From assembly GCA_964395975.1 (NCBI GenBank), contig CAYNBZ010000024.1, positions 1-30,934 of the forward strand: DNA of 30,934 nucleotides, in the 5' to 3' direction. Both the position numbers and the translations under genes were made by a program. The notes beneath the pieces are model-generated. The model was not told where the DNA came from. It saw only the letters and a list, made by a program, of their open reading frames with translations, and made no database searches. This document shows, in pieces, positions 13,821 through 20,355 of the stretch. The DNA is from Avimuribaculum sp964395975. GTDB taxonomy: Bacteria > Bacteroidota > Bacteroidia > Bacteroidales > Muribaculaceae. Every line of letters starts with the position of its first letter. Position 1 is the stretch's first letter.

Positions 13821-15356
13821 TTACCTCCGAATATTCCAGCTGATACAATGTAGGGCACCACCTTCTTCGGCTACTTTTGTCATCTCAATTTGATGAATCT
13901 CGCAATTAGGAAATGCATCATGTATATATTGCCAAGCAATAGCATCTTCGTTAATATTGAATATCGGCATGATAATCTTGTGGCCTACTTGCAGAAAATT
14001 GATGTAAGCCCAATTCAAGTCGGTCCGCGGCAAAGCCACCTTATCAGCAAATCTCATCTCTGTAACTTCAAAGCCATATTCTTCAAGAATGTGTCGGATA
14101 GCTACAGCTTCTTCCGGGTATTGATCTCCATGATTACCCATCAGGATACGGTTGCCACCACACCATTTGACAAACCCATCTGAATGACCATACTTGTCTG
14201 TATCACGAGCATTAAAGTCACCGTGCATTTTCCATGGAATTATTATCACTGGATGCCCAAGTTCTGACTCTAACTCCGCTTTGAACACTGCATCTTCTTT
14301 TTCTTTACCATTCTCAGTGAACACCTTATCCGTCATCACAATATAAGGGCCGCATGGAACCATATTTCCGCCGTCAATTATTAGCTTTGTTGAACGACAG
14401 TTTATCCCCATACCACGTAATACGTTAGTGCATTCAGTTATTGTTTCAGCATCCTTTGGGTCGCTGCTTTTCATTAGATAGTCGGGATAATATTTGTACT
14501 TCAAGAACTCGTTCTCATTCAACTGGATAGGCATATAGTCGCGTACCCAATAATCATTAGTGCATTTCAACTCTTTGAGTTCTATGCCGCAATCCTTTAG
14601 AAGATTGGTCAGACGCTGATAAAATTCCGGATGTCCTTCCTTCTTATTCTTTAGTCGGGGTGACAAATAGATTTCATTTGTTTCACTGTCATGTAGTAAC
14701 TGGTCACATCGCACATATCTGTATCGCTTATCCTTAAAGGCGGTAAACTCTTCGTATAATTCCTCCCGATCCGGATGCGATAGATATTCTTCAAGTATAT
14801 AATCCACTTTCCTTTCAATAGTCTGCTTATCGGTTAGAAGATTCAATCTGGATTTACAGATATATCCAACCATACCGTTATTGAGCTCCACTAGAGAAGG
14901 AAAATTATAGTCTTGTTCTATGGCATGATGGAGCCTGAACAGCTCGGCACATGCCCAAGGTCCTTCTAAAATTTCGTTTTTATCCTCGCTTATTAATTGA
15001 CGGATCAGAATACCTCCAAAGTAAGAGTTGTCATCCAATATGTACTTCGTTACCTTTTTCCCATTGGTGCCAGTTTTATCCTTTTTGCAAATTTCACTTG
15101 GGAAATTCAAATCTATACCCCCAAAATCATTCACATACCAACACAAAGAATCAGAAAAACGAGGATGAGTGATGATGTCACGATGATGCTTATTATAGAA
15201 GTAAAACTCAATCTCTTTGAAAAGATAGATTTTTTCTCCCTTTTGTATCGCAAAATTTTCAAACAGTAATCTAGCTATCTGAGTAAACCGCAATTTTATC
15301 TCTGCAGAACTCATTTCTGCATTTAGAGACATTAATTCTTTGAGTTTTGTTATCAT
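13821..15356 (-). CDS. Fusion protein: unrecognised N-terminal domain plus agmatine-deiminase-type domain
   Basis: In this 511-aa protein, residues 260-511 form a pentein-fold guanidino-group hydrolase of the agmatine deiminase / bacterial PAD type. Its active-site blocks are all present: NDYWVRDYMP (267-276), IIDGGNMV (326-333), GHSDGFVKW with His391 and Asp393, and GGALHCISWN with the nucleophile Cys504. No signal peptide is seen, unlike secreted PADs. Residues 40-140 form a separate module (FKEIEFYFYNKHH, FGGIDLNF, YFGGILIRQL, LEGPWACAELF) that I cannot name; its layout vaguely recalls AAG/MPG DNA glycosylases. The nuclease-like gene follows at once with a TAATG-type junction, so the two should be co-expressed. 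AT-rich DNA, the IS256 relic and the dnaK-bamD location suggest horizontal acquisition. The substrate is unknown. Confidence 0.8.
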   Translation of the reverse strand: MITKLKELMSLNAEMSSAEIKLRFTQIARLLFENFAIQKGEKIYLFKEIEFYFYNKHHRDIITHPRFSDSLCWYVNDFGGIDLNFPSEICKKDKTGTNGKKVTKYILDDNSYFGGILIRQLISEDKNEILEGPWACAELFRLHHAIEQDYNFPSLVELNNGMVGYICKSRLNLLTDKQTIERKVDYILEEYLSHPDREELYEEFTAFKDKRYRYVRCDQLLHDSETNEIYLSPRLKNKKEGHPEFYQRLTNLLKDCGIELKELKCTNDYWVRDYMPIQLNENEFLKYKYYPDYLMKSSDPKDAETITECTNVLRGMGINCRSTKLIIDGGNMVPCGPYIVMTDKVFTENGKEKEDAVFKAELESELGHPVIIIPWKMHGDFNARDTDKYGHSDGFVKWCGGNRILMGNHGDQYPEEAVAIRHILEEYGFEVTEMRFADKVALPRTDLNWAYINFLQVGHKIIMPIFNINEDAIAWQYIHDAFPNCEIHQIEMTKVAEEGGALHCISWNIRR

Positions 15357-15526
15357 TTATATTTTCTTTCTTTTTGCAATTCTCTAATATCAGATAATGC
15401 GCTAATTTATGAAAAATCATTAATATCTTGACGAAAGCGTCATTTATTTTGCTTATCATGTGATATTTCAGCGTAAATAAAACACTTTAAGACGAAAAAA
15501 CTGTTTTAACGTAGTAAATAGAAGTC

Positions 15527-15559
15527 TGTATTGCCATTATCCGGCAATACATATTTTTT
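15527..15559 (+). terminator. Intrinsic terminator with no same-strand gene before it
   Basis: TGTATTGCC (15527-15535) pairs perfectly with GGCAATACA (15543-15551) around a 7-nt loop, and TATTTTTTT follows. It faces the plus strand, while the preceding gene is on the minus strand and bamD starts further on. Either it insulates bamD from read-through or it ends an unannotated small RNA. Confidence 0.65.
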
Positions 15560-15596
15560 TGTTTATTTATGGTGTCAGATTGGTTGCTATGATCTA

Positions 15597-15629
15597 TTGT
15601 CAATTAATATATAATTTTTGTATTGACAA
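15597..15629. repeat. Inverted repeat upstream of the bamD promoter
   Basis: TTGTCAAT (15597-15604) and ATTGACAA (15622-15629) are perfect inverted copies separated by 17 nt, ending 21 nt before the bamD -33 element. The spacing would put the half-sites on roughly one face of the helix. It could be a regulator site; no factor is known to me. Confidence 0.3.
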
Positions 15630-15650
15630 ATATTATTTTAATCGAAACAG

Positions 15651-15681
15651 TTTGTCGAATAAGGAATAATGCGTAAATTTG
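15651..15681 (+). promoter_or_regulatory. Promoter of bamD
   Basis: TTTG (15651-15654), 19 nt, TAAATTTG (15674-15681) is a full match to the Bacteroidetes vegetative promoter. The predicted start is near 15688, inside the 16-bp perfect palindrome CTAAAAATATTTTTAG (15686-15701), leaving a leader of about 28 nt. Confidence 0.8.
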
Positions 15682-15715
15682 CACACTAAAAATATTTTTA
15701 GTAAAAATCGGAATT

Positions 15716-16522
15716 ATGAAGCAAATCCTGTTGTTGTCGATGCTTCCGTTCCTTGTGTTACTTTCCGGTTGCGGTGAGTATAACAAGGTTTTGAAGAGCA
15801 ACGACTATACTTACAAGTATGAATATGCAAAAAGGGCTTTTGACCAAAAGAAGTATGGGCAGGTAACAACCATACTTGCAGATTTGGTGACCGTTTTTAA
15901 AGGCACGGATAAAGCTGAGGAATCGCTCTATTTATTGGCTCTTGCTCATTATGAGAATAAAGATTATACAAGTGCCGGTGCTTATTTCAAGACTTATTAT
16001 ACACATTATCCCAAAGGACAGTATGCCGAACTTGCCAGGTATTATGCGGGTTATGGCTACTATTTGAACTCTCCCGATCCGCAGCTTGACCAGACCGATA
16101 CATACAAAGCTATAGAAGAGTTGCAGTCGTTTCTTGACTATTTCCCAAAGAGCGATAAAGTGTCAATAGCTCAAAACGCTATATTCGAACTGCAAGATAA
16201 AATTGTGTACAAAGAGTTGCAGAATGCGCAGTTGTATTATAACTTGGGTAATTATCTTGGTAATAACTATGAGTCGGCTGTAATAGTGGCACGCAATGCC
16301 ATTAAAGACTATCCTTATAGCAAGTATAAAGAACAACTTGAAATGCTCATTCTGAAATCACGATATCAGGAAGCGTCGCAAAGCGTGGATGAGAAAAAAG
16401 TTGATCGTTTCCGTGTTGTAATTGATGAATATTATTCGTTTATCAATAACTATCCCGATAGTGAGAACCGCCACGAGGCCGACAATATATATGCAATTGC
16501 AAGTCGTTACGTAAAAGACTGA
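15716..16522 (+). CDS. bamD: Outer membrane assembly lipoprotein BamD
   Basis: BamD is the lipoprotein of the BAM complex that helps insert beta-barrel proteins into the outer membrane, acting from the periplasmic side. The 268-aa product starts with a lipoprotein signal (LLLSMLPFLVLLSGC; lipobox Cys19) followed by GEYNKVLKSNDYTYKYEYAKRAF. Tetratricopeptide-like helical repeats come next (YGQVTTILADLV, YTSAGAYFKTYYTHYPKGQYAELARYYAGYGYY, EELQSFLDYFPKSD, VIDEYYSFINNYPDSENRHEA). The length fits Bacteroidetes BamD. The omega-subunit gene follows after 40 nt, the usual partner in this phylum. It has its own promoter and lies just beyond the accessory island. Confidence 0.92.
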   Translation: MKQILLLSMLPFLVLLSGCGEYNKVLKSNDYTYKYEYAKRAFDQKKYGQVTTILADLVTVFKGTDKAEESLYLLALAHYENKDYTSAGAYFKTYYTHYPKGQYAELARYYAGYGYYLNSPDPQLDQTDTYKAIEELQSFLDYFPKSDKVSIAQNAIFELQDKIVYKELQNAQLYYNLGNYLGNNYESAVIVARNAIKDYPYSKYKEQLEMLILKSRYQEASQSVDEKKVDRFRVVIDEYYSFINNYPDSENRHEADNIYAIASRYVKD

Positions 16523-16562
16523 TATAAAGAAAAGATTCACACTACTACACATATTAAGCAAT

Positions 16563-16904
16563 ATGATTGATTACAAGAAAACAAATGCACCGCTCAGCAC
16601 GATAACTCGTGACATGATTGAATTATCGAAAGATACGGGTAATGTGTATGAAACTGTATGTATCATTGCTAAGCGTGCCAATCAGATTTCGGTGGAAATG
16701 AAGCAAGACTTGGAAAAGAAACTACAGGAATTTGCATCGATGAACGATAACTTGGAGGAAATATCTGAAAACCGCGAACAGATAGAGATTTCGCGCTATT
16801 ATGAGAAATTGCCTAAATCTACGCTCATAGCCGCTCAGGAGTATATAGAGCATAAGTTGGTTTACCGCAACCCTATGAAAGGTAAAGATAAGATTGACGC
16901 TTAA
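16563..16904 (+). CDS. rpoZ: RNA polymerase omega subunit (Bacteroidetes type)
   Basis: The 113-aa protein starts MIDYKKTNAPLSTITRDMIE and contains NVYETVCIIAKRANQISVEMK, the conserved helix of the Rpb6/omega fold in Bacteroidetes. The region DNLEEISENREQIEISRYYEKLPKP-like, ending with EYIEHKLVYRNP, is also typical of the family. Omega binds beta-prime and helps RNA polymerase assembly. It is co-transcribed with bamD and ends in a strong terminator, so the DUF4293 gene that often follows in Bacteroides is absent here. Confidence 0.85.
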   Translation: MIDYKKTNAPLSTITRDMIELSKDTGNVYETVCIIAKRANQISVEMKQDLEKKLQEFASMNDNLEEISENREQIEISRYYEKLPKSTLIAAQEYIEHKLVYRNPMKGKDKIDA

Positions 16905-16924
16905 TAATTAAACGTATATTGTGT

Positions 16925-16967
16925 AAAACTACAGATTGTCTCGTCTTGATAATCTGTAGTTTTTTAT
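16925..16967 (+). terminator. Intrinsic terminator of bamD-rpoZ
   Basis: AAAACTACAGATT (16925-16937) pairs perfectly with AATCTGTAGTTTT (16951-16963) around a 13-nt loop, and the T-run goes on to 16965. It begins 20 nt after the rpoZ stop. Confidence 0.9.
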
Positions 16968-17188
16968 TGTGAGTTATTGAAATTATTTCGGCGTAGTAGA
17001 AGTTTGTGTTTTTATATGGTAATTATAAGGGAATGGTTGCTTTTCTTATAAATCGATAAGGTTTTATTGTAATTGTTCTTGCTGGAGTATTTCATTGATT
17101 TAGGCGATTAATTGTAATGTAAATTCGGAGCACAAATAAAGATGAGTTAAATAAACTTAACGCTGCGACATTTTGTGTTTCAAAATTA

Positions 17189-17217
17189 TGTTGTATAACA
17201 CAATTAGTGTACTTTTG
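17189..17217 (+). promoter_or_regulatory. Promoter-like element with a TGTT-N4-AACA palindrome
   Basis: TACTTTTG (17210-17217) matches the -7 box. The nearest TTG lies 16 nt upstream (17191-17193), shorter than ideal. The palindrome TGTT-GTAT-AACA (17189-17200) covers the -33 position and has the same core as the site in front of the Crp/Fnr gene. No plus-strand gene follows before thiL, which is on the minus strand. Confidence 0.35.
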
Positions 17218-17360
17218 TACCAGTTTTTCATGGTATTAGTTTTTTAGGTAAATGAGTGTCGTGAGACAATCGCTATTGTTTTTAGGTTTATGTTAATGGT
17301 ATTAGAAAGTTAATTTGAGTAAAGCGATCCCAGGCAGTGATGTCGGGGATTAATTTTTAT
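17218..17360 (+). ncRNA. Possible small RNA in the rpoZ-thiL gap
   Basis: The 462-bp gap has no ORF. A plus-strand promoter-like element ends at 17217, and a weak hairpin (GATCCC 17326-17331 with GGGATT 17346-17351) followed by TTTTT at 17354-17358 could end a transcript of about 130 nt. Both signals are imperfect and the hairpin has only 6 bp. No known RNA family is recognised. Confidence 0.2.
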
Positions 17361-17366
17361 AAATTG

Positions 17367-18407
17367 TTATTTAGAGAACGCATTCCAACCTTGGGCACGG
17401 AGCGAAATCTCATTGCCATCTCGGGTTTGCATCATACATCCGAATTCTGGCTTTGTAATGCGACCTATTATCCTGACCGAGTGCATAGAAGCTATTTTTT
17501 CATAATCGGAGAGTTTTACAGTGAAAAGCAGTTCATAATCTTCACCTCCATTAAGAGCTGCAGTTACAAGGTTTAGGTTGAACTCTTCGGCCATACAGGC
17601 TGTTTGGTAGTCGATTGGGATGCGTTCTTCATAGATTAGGCATCCTGAATTGCTTTGTTTACAAATATGCATAAGCTCAGATGACAAGCCATCGCTTACA
17701 TCAATCATAGAGGTGGGTAGCACGTTAAGTTTGGCCAAATCTTCAATGATGTCTTTACGTGCCTCGGGCTTTAGCTGCCGTTCAAGTATGTATTCTCGTC
17801 CTTCAAATGCAGGATTGAATTCCCCTTTGGTTTCTTTTGAAACAGTTTTTTCGCGTTCGAGCAGTTGGAGCCCCATATATGCGGCTCCAAGGTCACCACT
17901 GACACATATAAGGTCGGTGTCGCTTGCTCCATTACGGTAAACGACTTTTCCCTTCGGGCAATCACCTATGCATGTGATACTTATAATCAGTCCAGTGACC
18001 GATGCCGATGTGTCGCCCCCGATAAGGTCTATACCATATACGTCGCAAGCCAATTTTATGCCGGAATAAAGTTCTTCGATGTGTTCAATAGTAAAACGTT
18101 TGGAAATGCCAAGTGAAACTGTGATTTGCCTAGGTGTGCCATTCATGGCATACACGTCGGAAAAGTTTACTACGGCAGCTTTATATCCTAGATGCTTAAG
18201 CGGACAATAGGTGAGGTCAAAGTGTATGCCCTCAAGTAGTAGATCGGTGGTTATCAGGGTGTCACGTTCGGAAGAGGTCGATAACACTGCACAGTCATCA
18301 CCTACACCTTTGAGTGTACTGCCATTTTTTATAGTCACCCCTTTGGTAAGATGGTCTATTAAGCCAAACTCACCAAGGGTTGCTATTTCGGTTTCTTTGT
18401 TGTTCAT
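17367..18407 (-). CDS. thiL: Thiamine-phosphate kinase
   Basis: ThiL phosphorylates thiamine monophosphate to thiamine diphosphate, the active cofactor, in the cytosol. The 346-aa protein belongs to the PurM/AIR-synthase-like ATP-grasping fold, with GEFGLIDHLTK at the start, LKGVGDDCAVL (nucleotide/Mg Asp residues), TTDLLLEGIHFDL, GDTSAS, the central SMIDVSDGLSSELMHICKQS and LNGGEDYELLFTV. All are signature ThiL blocks. Its ATG overlaps the punA stop in TAATG (18405-18409), so translation is probably coupled. It is the last gene of the purL-sppA-lpxK-punA-thiL run, and no TPP riboswitch is seen, as it has no leader of its own. Confidence 0.96.
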   Translation of the reverse strand: MNNKETEIATLGEFGLIDHLTKGVTIKNGSTLKGVGDDCAVLSTSSERDTLITTDLLLEGIHFDLTYCPLKHLGYKAAVVNFSDVYAMNGTPRQITVSLGISKRFTIEHIEELYSGIKLACDVYGIDLIGGDTSASVTGLIISITCIGDCPKGKVVYRNGASDTDLICVSGDLGAAYMGLQLLEREKTVSKETKGEFNPAFEGREYILERQLKPEARKDIIEDLAKLNVLPTSMIDVSDGLSSELMHICKQSNSGCLIYEERIPIDYQTACMAEEFNLNLVTAALNGGEDYELLFTVKLSDYEKIASMHSVRIIGRITKPEFGCMMQTRDGNEISLRAQGWNAFSK

Positions 18408-19225
18408 TATTCTTTGAAACTGTTAATCAATTCTTTCATTATAAGGGTCATGCGAGGTTCGGCTGCAGCTGCGGCCTTTTGGACTTCTTCGTGCGATACC
18501 TTTTCCACTATGCCTTCTATGCCAAGATCGGTAATTACCGATATGCCAAAGACCTCCATGTCGCTATGACGAGCCACAATGACTTCGGGTACCGTACTCA
18601 TGCCAACGGCATCACCGCCTATGCGGTGGAAATAGCGGTATTCGGCAGGAGTTTCGAATGTTGGTCCTTGTGTACCTACATACACGCCCTCTACTACACG
18701 TATGTTATTTGCGGCAGCCACTTTCTTTGCCTCAGCAATCAGCCGAGCTGAGTAAGCCTCGCTCATTTCAGGAAAGCGAGGACCGAGTTCTTCGTAGTTT
18801 TTGCCACGTAGAGGATGTTCGGGGAAGAGATTGATGTGGTCGGTTATAATCATTAGATCGCCTATTTTGAACGATGGATTCATGCCGCCTGATGCATTCG
18901 ATACGAAAAGTGTTTGTATGCCGAGGGCTTTCATTACTCTTATGGGAAAAGTCACTTGTTTCATGTCGTAGCCCTCATAGAAGTGAAATCTTCCTTGCAT
19001 TGCCATTATTTCCTTATTGCCCAATTTCCCGAAAATCAAGCGGCCACTATGTCCTTCCACTGTAGAAACGGGAAAGTTGGGTATATCTTGATATGGAATT
19101 GATACTGAAATATATATATGGTTTACAAGTTCTCCCAATCCTGTGCCAAGAATGATGGCAGTTTTGGGTAGATTGCCCACTTTTGAGGCAATAAAGTTGG
19201 CAGTTTGTTTGATTTTGTTAATCAT
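18407..19225 (-). CDS. punA: Purine-nucleoside phosphorylase
   Basis: This trimeric-type PNP cleaves (deoxy)inosine and (deoxy)guanosine with phosphate for purine salvage. The 272-aa length is standard. Motifs are ILGTGLGEL (phosphate loop), TVEGHSGRLIFG, MQGRFHFYEGY, FVSNASGGMNPSFKIGDLM, YVGTQGPTFETPAEYR and DAVGMSTVPEVIVARH, with the Met of the ribose site. It overlaps lpxK by 4 nt (ATGA at 19222-19225) and thiL by 1 nt, a tight translational chain. It is distinct from the udp-type phosphorylase at 1158-2036, so the window covers both purine and pyrimidine salvage. Confidence 0.96.
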   Translation of the reverse strand: MINKIKQTANFIASKVGNLPKTAIILGTGLGELVNHIYISVSIPYQDIPNFPVSTVEGHSGRLIFGKLGNKEIMAMQGRFHFYEGYDMKQVTFPIRVMKALGIQTLFVSNASGGMNPSFKIGDLMIITDHINLFPEHPLRGKNYEELGPRFPEMSEAYSARLIAEAKKVAAANNIRVVEGVYVGTQGPTFETPAEYRYFHRIGGDAVGMSTVPEVIVARHSDMEVFGISVITDLGIEGIVEKVSHEEVQKAAAAAEPRMTLIMKELINSFKE

Positions 19226-20328
19226 TGTTGTCTTGTGTTATGGTTTTTTGAAATAAGTTTTTTTAGTTCCGGTATGAAGTCATTGTTATGTTGGGTGTCG
19301 ATGAAATCTACTTTTATAGGCATGTAGAATGAGAATGGACGCAGCGAAATAGGGTAGTAAGGATTGTTGGCGAGCTTGACGGCATCTTTCTCGGTGGTCA
19401 ATATATATTTTCTTTTTCCTTGTAGCTTCTCATACCAATTTTCGATAAAGTTGAAATCTTTACGGTTGTAGTTGTGGTGGTCGGAGAATTTTATTATTTT
19501 GACTTTTGCATTGAATGCGTTAACAAATTTCACAAAAGGCACGTAATTAGCTATACCTGTTACGAGCAACAAGGTGTCGTCCTTGGTCATGTTTTGCAAC
19601 AGAGGTGCAGTTTTGACTACTTCAGGAAATATTGGACGGAAATTGTAGTATTTAAATGTTGAGTAGCATAGTTTCTGTGATGGGAACAGGTCGAGACGTT
19701 TCTTGATGAGGCTTATATCTACAGGTTTAATTGTGTCTGGACATTTGGTCACTATCACAATGTCAGCGCGCAATATGCCGTGCATCGGCTCCCGCAGCCG
19801 ACCTCGTGGCAACATTCGGTCGGTATCGATAGGATGGTTATAATCGACGAGTACAATGGATGCTGTAGGTTTTACATATCGGTGTTGAAAAGCATCATCG
19901 AGAACGAAAAGATTTATTTTAGGATTGATTTTTTCCATCCGCTCAATTCCCTCGCATCGATTCTCGCATACGGCAAGCGTGATACCGTTGAATTTCCTGT
20001 ATATCTGATATGGCTCATCTCCTATGTCACTAGGTGTAGATTTGTCGTTAGCGAGTATGAAACCCTTGGTTTTCCGTTTATAACCACGACTAAGTACCCC
20101 TATGTGAAATTCCTTGCTCAAGTGCTCGATAATATATTCCACATGTGGTGTTTTGCCTGTACCACCGATGCTAATGTTCCCTACTACTATGACGGGGACA
20201 TCGAAAGTGTGTTGTTTGAGTATGCCCCAATCAAAGAATTTGTTGCGCATGACGGCCACACAACCGTAAATCCATGCAACTGGTGTAAGGATGGCATCGA
20301 TAAATTCTTTGGTCCAATGGCTGCTCAT
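19222..20328 (-). CDS. lpxK: Tetraacyldisaccharide 4'-kinase
   Basis: LpxK adds the 4'-phosphate to the lipid A precursor at the inner membrane, the sixth step of lipid A synthesis. The 368-aa protein has a hydrophobic N-terminal segment (ILTPVAWIYGCVAVM) that anchors it and the Walker A motif NISIGGTGKT (51-60). It continues with GVLSRGYKR, DEPYQIYRKF, LDDAFQHRYVKP (the catalytic Asp region) and LLVTGIANYVPFV. It confirms a Gram-negative envelope with LPS. It lies 27 nt after sppA and overlaps punA, in an order conserved in Bacteroidales. Confidence 0.95.
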   Translation of the reverse strand: MSSHWTKEFIDAILTPVAWIYGCVAVMRNKFFDWGILKQHTFDVPVIVVGNISIGGTGKTPHVEYIIEHLSKEFHIGVLSRGYKRKTKGFILANDKSTPSDIGDEPYQIYRKFNGITLAVCENRCEGIERMEKINPKINLFVLDDAFQHRYVKPTASIVLVDYNHPIDTDRMLPRGRLREPMHGILRADIVIVTKCPDTIKPVDISLIKKRLDLFPSQKLCYSTFKYYNFRPIFPEVVKTAPLLQNMTKDDTLLLVTGIANYVPFVKFVNAFNAKVKIIKFSDHHNYNRKDFNFIENWYEKLQGKRKYILTTEKDAVKLANNPYYPISLRPFSFYMPIKVDFIDTQHNNDFIPELKKLISKNHNTRQQ

Positions 20329-20355
20329 GTTATTGTTAAGAGTAGTGGTGATGGC

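Noticed and set aside
13821..15356. Secreted peptidylarginine deiminase of the Porphyromonas type
   Set aside because: The protein lacks a signal peptide and a C-terminal sorting domain, and carries a different N-terminal module. The core fits the agmatine deiminase branch in general only.
17367..18407. TPP riboswitch for thiL
   Set aside because: thiL starts inside the punA stop codon and has no leader. No thi-box sequence was seen upstream of the operon.
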